Counted from the stretch's first letter, positions 55,110 to 63,362 are shown. The stretch: DNA of 64,000 nt from Flavobacteriaceae bacterium UBA3159 (GCA_002364535.1 DEYL01000052.1:737-64736); one strand, 5' to 3'. Numbers and translations: made by a program. The notes: generated by a model not told the origin, from the letters alone.

Positions 55110-55742
55110 CTAGCTTTTCTTTTTGATTTCATTGGGCCGAGCATACTCCATTCTTTTTTGCAATTGTGGTAGGGCATAACCGTCAAGCCCATTTATGGCG
55201 ACTACTTCTCCAAATTCTAATTTGACCCAGCCATCTTTTTGCAAGAGTTTGTCTTCCACAAAAATGTGTTCTATGGCCGCTATGATCAAAACGCAACCGT
55301 TTTCCTTGATTTCGTATTCATTTAAGTAACGACATCCCAAAGCAATTGGGACGCCCTTTACAAAAGGCGCATACCAATCCATTTTATATTCAGGTTCCAG
55401 CGAGGTTTGATCAAATTCCGATATATTTTCATCGTATTTTGCACTGGTGTGGTGGGCTTGCTCAATTTGAGCCATTGAGACATGGTTTACGGTAAATACC
55501 ATATTTTCTTTGATGTTTTTGTAAGTGTCGCGAGGCACCGTGTTGGGGCGTAAAGTAAAATGAAGCAAAGCCGGATTACTCCCCAAATGAGTGATGGAGC
55601 TGAAAATCGCGACATTTTCCTCTCCCGAGTTGGATCTTGTACCGATCATATTGGCTGACTTGTACCCAGTGATGCTGTTGATTAGATTAAGACGATACAG
55701 CTTTGAAAATCCTTGGATATCATGGAGGTTGAAGTACTGCAT
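55110..55742 (-). CDS. Flavin reductase family protein
   Basis: 210 residues of the flavin-reductase-like (FMN-binding split barrel) fold. GYKSANMIGTRSNSGEENVAIFSSITHLGSNPALL holds the FMN-binding segment, followed by DTYKNIKENMVFTVNHV. This family includes NAD(P)H:FMN reductases and related FMN proteins. Exact reaction unknown. Confidence 0.85.
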   Translation of the reverse strand: MQYFNLHDIQGFSKLYRLNLINSITGYKSANMIGTRSNSGEENVAIFSSITHLGSNPALLHFTLRPNTVPRDTYKNIKENMVFTVNHVSMAQIEQAHHTSAKYDENISEFDQTSLEPEYKMDWYAPFVKGVPIALGCRYLNEYEIKENGCVLIIAAIEHIFVEDKLLQKDGWVKLEFGEVVAINGLDGYALPQLQKRMEYARPNEIKKKS

Positions 55743-55751
55743 TTCGGGTGT

Positions 55752-55961
55752 TTATGAGTTGGATTGTTGATCAAAGTATAATATGGTGGCCAATAAACCG
55801 ATGACTAAGACGACCAGGCCGGCTATGAAAATATAATGATCTCCAATGGCATTGGTGGATAAAAAGCCATCCTGGGTTACTTTTTGGTCAATATATCGAA
55901 TGACAATGCCTAGGGGAATCAGCAGAAGTATAAATCTAAATTTCTTTAATTTTTCTTTCAT
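55752..55961 (-). CDS. Small membrane protein
   Basis: 69 residues with a basic N-terminus and two membrane helices (about 9-25 and 43-62), separated by a polar loop. No domain recognised. It precedes the flavin reductase gene by 9 bases on the same strand and is probably cotranscribed. Confidence 0.6.
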   Translation of the reverse strand: MKEKLKKFRFILLLIPLGIVIRYIDQKVTQDGFLSTNAIGDHYIFIAGLVVLVIGLLATILYFDQQSNS

Positions 55962-56013
55962 AATTGGTTTTAAAGGGTCTATTGCTCTAAAATATAAAAA
56001 CCAAACAATTAAA

Positions 56014-56286
56014 TCATATCGATTTTAAAGAATCCATTTTTATCTCGGGATGATCGAAATCAAACGATTTAATGCATTTGAGGTGGGCATTGTTAAAACC
56101 TTTAAATTTATCAATGCATTTTTTTACAGATGGCATTTTATTTTGATTCTTGAGAAAGCTTTCATTATTCAGGATTTCTGTACACAAACAAGCATCCACT
56201 TCTTTTATTGTGCCCTCGTTTTGGGTGATAAAAATTAGAAGTCCAATAGATATAACGGCACTTACAACTAAAATTTTATTCCTCAT
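56014..56286 (-). CDS. Small exported protein with three cysteines
   Basis: 90 residues if started at the ATG at 56286 (MRNKILVVSAVISIGLLIFI), giving a signal peptide or anchor; ATG 56292 is nearly as good, and the frame is open up to 56370. The mature part is short and polar with CLC and two more cysteines (KKCIDKF, LKCIKSF). Not recognised. Confidence 0.5.
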   Translation of the reverse strand: MRNKILVVSAVISIGLLIFITQNEGTIKEVDACLCTEILNNESFLKNQNKMPSVKKCIDKFKGFNNAHLKCIKSFDFDHPEIKMDSLKSI

Positions 56287-56370
56287 TTTCATGCTATCAT
56301 TAGGGATAAAGATAATTATTACAATTAAAATTGTTAAAAAAAATTGGGCGGGTTGAAGAGACCCGCCCAA

Positions 56371-57126
56371 TTAACGAAATATTAAAAAAACCAAACAATT
56401 AAATTAAGTATAGACTATTATGTGTTGTTACTTAATTATATTTTAAAATTACAGCGCTAGTATCAAATAAAATGTGTAGAAATGATTGAGCTGATCGTTT
56501 TTATTACTTACAGAAAATAGTACTTGGGATTTTTTCAATTCTTTAAAAATAAAGATTATAATTTAATAATTCGCAATTAATTTTACAATTCGTTCAATTT
56601 TATATATAAAAAAAGAGGTTTCAATCCTATTTGATAACAATTATTCAATCATTTGTATTTATTGTTTAATAATTTACATTTTATTATGTACCGAAAGATT
56701 TATTTATATGTTGGAAAAGCAAACCTAGGCAATTGGTAGACACCTAATCTTCTTCCTATTCCTTTTAAGCAGAGAGAAATACTTTCTAGCGTTGTGCCTT
56801 TAATGATCGGTATTTACCAGATTGAGACTTTGATGGATGACAATATGCTAATGAATGCTCTGAGTAAATAGCAAAACCCTTGTAGTTTATCTATACTGTG
56901 TTTAGAAAGTTAACTAAGTTGCATGTTAAAATCATTGAAGCAGCCCGTCTTTTTTTTTGTAACAAAAAAAAACCCAAAACTTACTATAACTAAGCACGGG
57001 TTTTTATATTTGCCTGCGGGTACAGTTTTGTGTGTTTCGCTTGTTAACTCAAAGGGTGATATTCAAGGTTGGTGAGAAGTTGATAACTAAGTAAAATAAA
57101 TTATCATATTCTCTCTAAAGTCATAA
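56371..57126. other. AT-rich stretch without a clear gene
   Basis: 756 bases with no convincing gene and very high A+T. A short open stretch on the + strand near 56737-56869 ends VPLMIGIYQIETLMDDNMLMNALSK, shown here only as VPLMIGIYQIET and MDDNMLMNALSK; it might be a remnant of a larger gene but I cannot name it. A perfect A/T palindrome (T9-GT-a-AC-A9) lies near 56951-56973, followed by an AAAAACCC/GGGTTTTT stem near 56968-57005 with a long loop, a weak terminator candidate. The region separates the compact core from the accessory part. Confidence 0.5.
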
Positions 57127-57201
57127 GGGTGTTTAGCTCAGTTGGTTTAGAGCGCTACCTTGACAGGGTAGAAGTCGGGGGTTCGAATCCCTCAACACCC
57201 A
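57127..57201 (+). tRNA. tRNA-Val (anticodon GAC)
   Basis: The cloverleaf is complete: acceptor GGGTGTT/AACACCC, D arm GCTC/GAGC, anticodon arm CTACC-TTGACAG-GGTAG with anticodon GAC, T arm GGGGG-TTCGAAT-CCCTC, discriminator A at 57201. The 3' CCA is not encoded. It decodes GUC/GUU. Confidence 0.95.
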
Positions 57202-57202
57202 C

Positions 57203-57233
57203 AAGGGTTCACAGAGATTGTGAGCCTTTTTTT
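57203..57233 (+). terminator. Terminator after tRNA-Val
   Basis: AAGGGTTCACA pairs with TGTGAGCCTTT (11 pairs including T·G wobble, five-base loop) and is followed by a T run. It begins right after the tRNA. Confidence 0.75.
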
Positions 57234-57312
57234 GTTTCCCTTACTGAACTTTTATACAAATTCCTCACTTTTCTCTATCAGTATTTCACATCATGGAAAA
57301 GCAGCGTTTAAC

Positions 57313-57339
57313 CCCCTTTTGTAGGTTTTGTTATATTAG
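57313..57339 (+). repeat. Upstream repeat, copy a (27 bases)
   Basis: CCCCTTTTGTAGGTTTTG followed by TTATATTAG. It recurs at 57733-57759 with one mismatch, each time shortly before a gene start (DUF1330 and BspA genes). TATATTAG resembles the -7 consensus with one mismatch, so it may be a shared promoter. Confidence 0.75.
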
Positions 57340-57365
57340 ATATTATAAACCATAAATTATTTAAA

Positions 57366-57683
57366 ATGAGTAAAGGTTATTGGAATGGTCAAGTTTTTGA
57401 GATAAAAAACGAGGAAAAGTGGAATAATTATCTTGTAAAATACTTCGAGATTGAGAAAAATCACCTTGAAAATAATACTGGAAATTTTATTCCGATTTTC
57501 GCAGGACAACCTAAAGAAAAAATTCAAGGTGCAAACTTAATGTTTGCCGCTTTGGTAGAATTTAATAGTTTACAAGACGCTATTGATTGCTATAAAAGTG
57601 AAGAATATCAAAGTGCTCTTGCTGAACTTGGAGAAAAACCTGAAGAAAGTGTAATTAGAAACTTATCAATTTTTGAAGGTTAG
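57366..57683 (+). CDS. DUF1330 domain-containing protein
   Basis: 105 residues, the usual length of DUF1330 (ferredoxin-like fold, dimeric alpha-beta barrel type). KGYWNGQVFEIKNEEKWNNYL, GNFIPIFAGQP, LVEFNSLQDAIDCYKSEEYQ follow the family pattern. No signal peptide. Function unknown. It is the first gene unit after tRNA-Val and is followed within 8 bases by a repeat shared with later units. Confidence 0.85.
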   Translation: MSKGYWNGQVFEIKNEEKWNNYLVKYFEIEKNHLENNTGNFIPIFAGQPKEKIQGANLMFAALVEFNSLQDAIDCYKSEEYQSALAELGEKPEESVIRNLSIFEG

Positions 57684-57691
57684 ATAATAGA

Positions 57692-57735
57692 CTCAATTAC
57701 CCACTATACTTCGCATTTAGTCAGTTGCCAATCCC
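57692..57735 (+). repeat. 3'-flank repeat, copy 1 (44 bases)
   Basis: Shares 40 of 44 positions with copies at 59090-59133 and 61473-61516. The core is CTATACTTCGCATT ... GTCAGTTGCCAATCCC. It lies 8 bases after the DUF1330 stop. Confidence 0.85.
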
Positions 57736-57759
57736 CTTTTGTAGGTTTTATTATATTAG
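57733..57759 (+). repeat. Upstream repeat, copy b (27 bases)
   Basis: One mismatch to 57313-57339. Here it abuts the 3'-flank repeat and ends 4 bases before the BspA-type gene ATG. Confidence 0.75.
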
Positions 57760-57763
57760 TTAT

Positions 57764-59071
57764 ATGAAAAAACTGATACTTCTTTTACTGTTTGTTCCGC
57801 TTATTTCTTTTGGGCAAATGGATTATTTTGTTTCCGCAAAAGGAGGATTAAATGTTCGTGAGGCCCCTAACGCTAAAGCAAAGAAAGTAGTTACACTTCT
57901 TTACGGTCAAAAAGTTACAATAGAATCTAAAACAGGTATTAAATTGACAATAAATGACACCGATAAAAAAACAGGAATCACAAAACTTATTGAAGGGGAA
58001 TGGGTTGAGATAAGCTCAATAAAAAATGTAAAAGGATATGTTTTTAATGGTTTTTTAAAGGGTTTTGATTTATCAAAGAATATGCTCCCTATTTATCTTG
58101 ATAAAAATCAAATTACCATAAAATGTCCAGATGCTGATATAGGATATAGACAGGAAGTAAATGGAAAAATTTATGAAGTGGTAGATAATTATGAGCTTAG
58201 ACTGAAAATTAGTAAAAGTGAAGATGTTACTTGCGTTTGTACTTCTAATGTAACTGATATGGAAAGTATGTTTAATGAAGATGAAGATTATGAGGATGAA
58301 GAGGAACGTTTAATTGTTGGCTACAGTAGAGCTTATGGAGGAGCAGGATTTAATCAAGATATAGGAACCTGGGACACTTCTAATGTTACATCAATGAAGG
58401 CGATGTTTTATGGAGCTAATTTTTTTAATCAAGATATAGGTAGTTGGGACACTTCAAGCGTTACTGATATGAGTAATATGTTTCACGGTGGTTGGGGAAA
58501 AAACTCGTTCAATCAAGATATACGCAGTTGGAATGTAAGCAAGGTGACAAATATGAATAGTATGTTTAGTGGAGCATCTTCATTTAATCAAGATATAGGC
58601 AGTTGGAATGTAAGCAAGGTGACAAATATGGGTTCGATGTTCGATGGCGCATCTTCATTTAATCAAGATATAGGCAGTTGGAATACTTCGAATGTTACTT
58701 CAATGGTTGGTATGTTTGAAAAAACTCCGTTTAATCAAGATATAGGCAGTTGGGATACTTCTAATGTAACTACTATGGCTGGTATGTTTAGTCATACTCC
58801 GTTTAATCAAAATATAAGCAGATGGAATACTTCGAATGTTTTTGCCCTTGGTTTTATGTTTGATTATGCGTCTTCATTTAATCAAGATATAGGCAGTTGG
58901 AATACTTCGAATGTTACTTCAATGTTTTTTATGTTTAGAGAAGCATCTTCTTTTAATCAAGATTTAACTAAATGGTGTGTTACTAATATTACAACAGAAC
59001 CTACAAGTTTTAATAAAAATTCAGCCCTAACAAACGCCAACAAACCTGTATGGGCAACTTGTCCGCAATAA
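57764..59071 (+). CDS. Secreted SH3b + BspA-type (DUF285) repeat protein
   Basis: 435 residues from ATG 57764, giving a good signal peptide (MKKLILLLLFVPLISFGQ). Residues about 20-100 form a bacterial SH3 domain (GGLNVREAPNAKAKKVVTLLYGQKV). Then about eight 25-residue repeats of the BspA/DUF285 leucine-rich type, each like FNQDIGSWDTSNVTSMxxMF. The C-terminus ends PVWATCPQ without a type IX sorting domain. DUF285 proteins are surface proteins expanded in some Bacteroidota. The repeats are almost identical in DNA too. Confidence 0.88.
   Translation: MKKLILLLLFVPLISFGQMDYFVSAKGGLNVREAPNAKAKKVVTLLYGQKVTIESKTGIKLTINDTDKKTGITKLIEGEWVEISSIKNVKGYVFNGFLKGFDLSKNMLPIYLDKNQITIKCPDADIGYRQEVNGKIYEVVDNYELRLKISKSEDVTCVCTSNVTDMESMFNEDEDYEDEEERLIVGYSRAYGGAGFNQDIGTWDTSNVTSMKAMFYGANFFNQDIGSWDTSSVTDMSNMFHGGWGKNSFNQDIRSWNVSKVTNMNSMFSGASSFNQDIGSWNVSKVTNMGSMFDGASSFNQDIGSWNTSNVTSMVGMFEKTPFNQDIGSWDTSNVTTMAGMFSHTPFNQNISRWNTSNVFALGFMFDYASSFNQDIGSWNTSNVTSMFFMFREASSFNQDLTKWCVTNITTEPTSFNKNSALTNANKPVWATCPQ
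58509..58960 (+). repeat. Tandem 75-base coding repeats in the BspA-type gene
   Basis: The string AATCAAGATATA recurs at 58511, 58586 and 58661, spaced exactly 75 bases (25 codons), and continues less regularly to about 58960. The first two units also share GGAATGTAAGCAAGGTGACA. Confidence 0.85.
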
Positions 59072-59089
59072 ATACAGTAAGCAATCTTC

Positions 59090-59133
59090 CTCAATCACCC
59101 CCTATACTTCACATTAAGTCAGTTGCCAATCCC
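59090..59133 (+). repeat. 3'-flank repeat, copy 2 (44 bases)
   Basis: 42 of 44 positions match the copy at 61473-61516; the match extends about 20 bases to each side. It lies 18 bases after the BspA-type stop. Confidence 0.88.
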
Positions 59134-59170
59134 TAATGGGTAGCGTTCTTATTTATGTTATATTGATTGT

Positions 59171-60139
59171 ATGAAAAAACTAATAATTCTTTTATTTTTT
59201 ACTCAAACAATTAACTTGAATGGGCAAAGCAAAATACTCAGCGCTATTGATTCACCAGTTATATTTTATGGAGATGAAAAAACAGCTTACCGAGATCCAG
59301 CAGTCTTATTCTATAATGATAGTTTCCATTTATTTTTTACTCTTATTAGAACAATTGAAGGTAAAATATTCTCATTTACAGCCACAAGTAAATCTGAGGA
59401 TTTAATCAATTGGAGTCGGGTTAAGATTTTGACTCCTAAAGATCAAAACTTAAATTACAGTAGTCCAGGTAATATAATTAAATATGATGGGAAATGGATT
59501 TTATGTCTTCAAACATATCCTCGACCAAATTATAAGTTAGGAGATAAAGTTCGTTATGGTAATGATGAATCTCGAATTTTTATTATGAAGAGTAAAGATT
59601 TAGAAAACTGGACTAATCCTGAACTTCTCAGGGTAAAAGGATCAACAATCAGTGAAGATAAAATGGGAAGAATGATCGATCCCTATTTAATTGAAGATAA
59701 AGATGAAGATGGAAAATGGTGGTGCTTTTTCAAGCAAAATGGAGTTAGTATTTCATATACCTATGATTTTATAAACTGGAACTACTTTGGCAATAATAAA
59801 TCTGGAGAAAATGTTTGCGTGTTAAATTATGAAAATGAATATATTATGTTCCATTCACCATCTAACGGCATAGGGATCAAACGGTCAAATGATCTTAAAA
59901 ACTGGAGTAACTTTGGAAATCTAATTACACTTGGTCAAAAAGAATGGGATTGGGCAAAAGGTAGGCTGACAGCTGGTGCTGTAGTTGATCTTAGAAACAA
60001 AAAAGGAATTGATAAATATATTATGTTTTTCCACGGTTCTGGACCAAATAGAGAGAGTGAGGGAGACTTTGATAAAAATTGTTCAATTGGGATTGCTTGG
60101 AGTGATGACCTGGTTAAATGGGAATGGCCAAATAAATAA
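59171..60139 (+). CDS. Secreted glycoside hydrolase-like protein (GH43/GH32-type five-bladed propeller)
   Basis: 322 residues. A signal peptide (MKKLIILLFFTQTINLNGQ) is followed by YRDPAVLFYNDSFHLFFT (Asp42, the usual general base of clan GH-F/GH-J propellers), then repeated blade patterns: SKSEDLINWSRVK, SKDLENWTNPELL, RMIDPYLIEDKDEDGKWW and SNDLKNWSNFG. The class acts on plant or algal polysaccharide side chains such as arabinans or xylans, but the substrate is not clear. The neighbouring pectate lyase-like gene suggests polysaccharide use. Confidence 0.75.
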   Translation: MKKLIILLFFTQTINLNGQSKILSAIDSPVIFYGDEKTAYRDPAVLFYNDSFHLFFTLIRTIEGKIFSFTATSKSEDLINWSRVKILTPKDQNLNYSSPGNIIKYDGKWILCLQTYPRPNYKLGDKVRYGNDESRIFIMKSKDLENWTNPELLRVKGSTISEDKMGRMIDPYLIEDKDEDGKWWCFFKQNGVSISYTYDFINWNYFGNNKSGENVCVLNYENEYIMFHSPSNGIGIKRSNDLKNWSNFGNLITLGQKEWDWAKGRLTAGAVVDLRNKKGIDKYIMFFHGSGPNRESEGDFDKNCSIGIAWSDDLVKWEWPNK

Positions 60140-60376
60140 TCTCTCCCAATACTTCGCATCATTTTTAGGCTTTAAAATTGTTAAATTAAATTATAGGCAT
60201 ATACCCCTCGGTTAGCTCAGGCACTTCTAAGCCTCTTAGATAAGTCAAACTAACATTTATAGAGAATATCCCATAACCTTCTGTAGCTTGGTTATACTCC
60301 CTGTTCTTTTAAATCTACTGGATATGTTCTACAGACAGGTTTGTTAGAGTCTATAAAGCGACAGTATATACTTAAA
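60140..60376. other. Intergenic region with a partial 3'-flank repeat
   Basis: Just after the GH43-like stop, 60141-60164 contains CCCAATACTTCGCATCAT, a partial copy of the 44-base repeat core. The rest of the 237 bases shows no gene or clear hairpin. Confidence 0.6.
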
Positions 60377-61054
60377 TCATTCTTTACATGCGACATTGAT
60401 TGCCAGTTCGAGTAATGCACCCCATGCATCTAAATCTGGGAGACCAGTTTTTGGGTCAATCGGACAAGGTGGAACATTTTCTCCAACCCCGTTTAGAGTA
60501 TCTATCATTGATTTTAACGCAAGTTCTCCTATTTTTGGTGCTTGCTTAACCCCTGCATCAAAAATACTTTTAAAACCTTGAAACATTGCTTGTCCAATAC
60601 CCCCTGGATCAGAATCATTAGAGGCGGTACCTCCGCCAGAAGAGGAGGGAGATGCAGGAATCGCACCTCCTAGTTGAGGTCCTTCGGTTCCTGAATCAAG
60701 TGAATCTCCCCCGCTTTTAAAATAAATTGCAGCTGCTGCTGTTGCAGTAACAATTCCAGCAAAAATAAGTGTAGTTTTATTTTCTGAAAACCAAGTAGAC
60801 CAGGAGTTGTCAATCTTTTCGTCTCCGTCATCTTGCCTTTGTACTATTGCAGATAAATTACTCCCCTTTGCGTCTGCTATCGCCTGTAACTGAGCAATAC
60901 CCTCTGAATGGATACTCATATCGGCCTTATCTTGAAGACTTTTTAAAGATATTACCCCAGGGGCAGAATCATACAAAGTACTTCTGGAAGAATTTACCGT
61001 TTCATTTAATTTAGAATTAGCTTTTTTAGGCTTTGATAGGTATTGAAATGACAT
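60377..61054 (-). CDS. Protein resembling effectors of contractile injection systems
   Basis: 225 residues; the only minus-strand gene in this part. The N-terminal 80 residues carry the motifs SLKSLQDKAD (36-45), QLQAIADAK (55-63) and IVQRQ (70-74), spaced like the leader region of many extracellular contractile injection system (eCIS)-linked proteins with DUF4157-type cargo. A hydrophobic helix follows (about 94-112), then a Gly/Ser/Asp-rich linker (113-152) and a helical C-terminal part with two cysteines (PPCPIDPKTGLPD, NVACKE). No known toxin domain. The eCIS link rests on motif resemblance alone, as no sheath, tube or baseplate gene is in the window. Confidence 0.6.
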   Translation of the reverse strand: MSFQYLSKPKKANSKLNETVNSSRSTLYDSAPGVISLKSLQDKADMSIHSEGIAQLQAIADAKGSNLSAIVQRQDDGDEKIDNSWSTWFSENKTTLIFAGIVTATAAAAIYFKSGGDSLDSGTEGPQLGGAIPASPSSSGGGTASNDSDPGGIGQAMFQGFKSIFDAGVKQAPKIGELALKSMIDTLNGVGENVPPCPIDPKTGLPDLDAWGALLELAINVACKE

Positions 61055-61127
61055 ACGATTTTATAATCAAATACAATATAATAAAATTTGTATTCAATAA
61101 TTCATCTTACGGTTTTTTAAAAAAGCA

Positions 61128-61454
61128 ACTTTTAATAAAGACACAAGCTCATGGGATGTTTCTAATGTAACTAATATGTAAGGTATATTTTCTGGTGCTG
61201 TTAAGTTCAATCAAGATATTGGTGATTTGGATACATCAAGTGTAACTGATATGCATGCTATGTTTAATCAAGCTTATCGTTTTAACCAAGATATATCTGG
61301 TTGGTGTATTTCGAAAATTCCTCCTGAACCAGCATATTTTTCTGACTGTCGAGAAAGCAGAGATAATATTGGTTATAATTGTAATTATAATGAACCAACA
61401 AAATCATCTTTAATAGAATCCCACAGACCTGTCTGGGGTACTTGCGCGCAATAA
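61128..61454 (+). pseudogene. Truncated BspA-type (DUF285) repeat gene
   Basis: Reading from about 61128: FNKDTSSWDVSNVTNM, a TAA stop at 61176-61178 where repeats normally continue, then GIFSGAVKFNQDIGDLDTSSVTDMHAMF and a C-terminus ending PVWGTCAQ like the intact BspA-type gene upstream. It has no start or signal peptide. Its 3' flank is nearly identical to that of the intact gene, so it is a decayed duplicate. Confidence 0.8.
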
Positions 61455-61779
61455 ATATAGTAAGCAATCTTCCTCAATCACCCCCTATACTTCGCATTAA
61501 GTCAGTTGTCAATCCCTAATTGGTTTAGAATATTAAATCTTCAATGATTTATTCGATTTGATATAAATCCTGTAACACTGTGTATGTTTCAGATAATTAT
61601 TATTATGTCAAATAGTCTTGAAAACTGCTGATAAATAGTGAATTGTAATTTATGCCATATTCAGAAGGTCTCAAAAGTCCATTTAATCGATACTTTTTAC
61701 TGATTTTGGCCCTAATCAAAGATTTTTCGATTGCGAATAATGTAAATACGAATTGTGCTTTTTTCTTTATTTTAGAGAT
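61455..61779. other. Intergenic region with 3'-flank repeat and pectate lyase promoter region
   Basis: Contains copy 3 of the 44-base repeat (61473-61516). The rest is AT-rich and holds no gene. The last bases, TATTTTAGAGATATGAAAAA (61768-61787), recur before a small broken gene at 63108. Confidence 0.6.
61473..61516 (+). repeat. 3'-flank repeat, copy 3 (44 bases)
   Basis: 42 of 44 identical to copy 2, 40 of 44 to copy 1. It lies 18 bases after the stop of the broken BspA-type gene, the same spacing as copy 2. Confidence 0.88.
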
Positions 61780-63024
61780 ATGAAAAAACTAATACTAATA
61801 TCAATTCTTTTTTATAATTTTTCAATTGCCCAGAATACTATCTCAGGAAGTATTGCATTTGGTTCTCCTACCAGAGGGGGGCTCGACGGAAAAATCATTA
61901 GGGTTACAACACTTGATGCCACTGGTCCAGGTTCTTTAGGTGAGGCAATTGAGGCCAAGGGTCCCAGAATAGTTGTGTTTGAAGTAGGAGGGGTTATCGA
62001 CCTAAATAAAGCGGAGATGAATATTACAGAACCCTTCCTGACAATAGCTGGACAAACAGCTCCCTTTCCTGGGATCACTCTCATTAAGGGTGGATTCTGG
62101 GTCAATACCCATGATATAGTGATCCAGCACCTCCGTGTGAGACCTGGTGATGCTGGGGAACTTAAAAGAAGCGGTTGGGCATCTGATGGACTGACAACTT
62201 CGGGCGGCAATGCCTATAACATTATTATTGACCATTGCTCGTTTACTTGGGCCGTAGATGAAAACCTCAGTGCGTCGGGGAGGAGAACAGAAGGACCTGA
62301 TATGACTTCTCATAAAATTACTTTCAGCAACAACATCATTGCCGAAGGTCTGGATGATTCATCCCACGAAAAAGGGCCCCACTCTAAAGGGAGTCTAATC
62401 CATGATTTTTGCCGTGATATCGCCATTATAGGAAATCTATTTGCTCACAATGAAATGAGAAACCCGTATTTTAAGGCATACACCACTGGAGTGATAGCCA
62501 ATAACCTTATCTATAATCCAGGGAAGACGGCGATTCAATTGAGTTATTCCCCAATGGAGTGGAAAAATTCAAGATATAAACCCCAAAACTGTAAAGTCAG
62601 TATCGTTGGAAATGTACTCTACAAAGGAATTGATTCAAGCCCATCATTGGCCATGGTAATGAATAAAGGGGATGCATATATGGAAGATAATCTTGCCTAT
62701 GAAAACAACGGACTTGCCGCTCCGCTGACCGCAGGAGAAATTGTTCTACTCAAAAAAAAACCTGTATGGCCCGATGATTTTGAGCCACTTTCCTCTGAAG
62801 ATGTAGTGGATCATATTGTAAATCATGCAGGAGCACGACCCCGGGAAAGAGATGAAATAGATCAACGTATTGTCATGGACTTCCTCAATAAAAAAGGTAA
62901 GATTCTCGACAGCCAGGAAGAAGTTGGAGGGTATCCAACACCAAAAAATATATACAGAAAACTCAATATTCCTGTGGATGATATTGAAGGCTGGTTGGAC
63001 CTGCTTGCCAAAAAACTTCAATAG
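61780..63024 (+). CDS. Secreted pectate lyase-like protein (PL1-type beta-helix)
   Basis: 414 residues from ATG 61780; an upstream in-frame start adds nine residues but weakens the signal peptide (MKKLILISILFYNFSIAQ). The right-handed beta-helix is seen in FEVGGVIDLNKAEMNI, LTIAGQTAPFPGITLI, IVIQHLRVRPGD and the PL1-like IIIDHCSFTWAVDENLS. It would cleave pectin or related uronate polymers outside the cell. Close to the GH43-like gene, with which it may act. Confidence 0.82.
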   Translation: MKKLILISILFYNFSIAQNTISGSIAFGSPTRGGLDGKIIRVTTLDATGPGSLGEAIEAKGPRIVVFEVGGVIDLNKAEMNITEPFLTIAGQTAPFPGITLIKGGFWVNTHDIVIQHLRVRPGDAGELKRSGWASDGLTTSGGNAYNIIIDHCSFTWAVDENLSASGRRTEGPDMTSHKITFSNNIIAEGLDDSSHEKGPHSKGSLIHDFCRDIAIIGNLFAHNEMRNPYFKAYTTGVIANNLIYNPGKTAIQLSYSPMEWKNSRYKPQNCKVSIVGNVLYKGIDSSPSLAMVMNKGDAYMEDNLAYENNGLAAPLTAGEIVLLKKKPVWPDDFEPLSSEDVVDHIVNHAGARPRERDEIDQRIVMDFLNKKGKILDSQEEVGGYPTPKNIYRKLNIPVDDIEGWLDLLAKKLQ

Positions 63025-63120
63025 TCAGACACTGCAGCGTCCCTGATAATTGAATCCTATTTACAAATAAGGAGGAACTTGGAAAAGCAGTATTTAATCT
63101 GTTTACTCTATTTTAGAGAT

Positions 63121-63313
63121 ATGAAAAAGTGCGACGCTATGAAACTTGAATATTGTACTAATAATGGTTTGAGTTTGGAGATTATCCGTTTTGATAACGA
63201 TATTGAACAACGGGCTAACGAAATTCTTGAAAAGTATAGCCAAAGATTATAATTTAGATCCAAAAGAAAAAGAAGAATACCTGAAGTGGTTCTATGAGAA
63301 TGTTGCTAAGTAA
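63121..63313 (+). pseudogene. Small broken gene, unrecognised
   Basis: A 43-residue ORF (63121-63252: MKKCDAMKLEYCTNNG...) ends early, while a +1 frame carries on as AKDYNLDPKEKEEYLKWFYENVAK to 63313, broken here as AKDYNLDPKEKEEYL and KWFYENVAK. Joined they would make about 63 residues. The start region TATTTTAGAGATATGAAAAA is a copy of that before the pectate lyase gene. Family unknown. Confidence 0.35.
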
Positions 63314-63335
63314 TATTTCTACTAAATAATTTCTC

Positions 63336-63362
63336 AACCTCCTTAACGGGAGGGTTTTTTAT
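63336..63362 (+). terminator. Candidate terminator
   Basis: AACCTCC and GGAGGGTT form a short stem with one extra G, then a T run. It lies after the broken small gene. Confidence 0.5.

Noticed and set aside
56951..56973. Perfect A/T palindrome as a functional site
   Set aside because: It is built only of T and A runs around GTaAC in a very AT-rich region; chance is a sufficient explanation.
57202..61530. Integron attC sites between the accessory genes
   Set aside because: The repeats after the genes lack the paired RYYYAAC and GTTRRRY boxes and show no long imperfect palindrome. A lone GTTTAAC at 57306 has no partner. No integron integrase is in the window.
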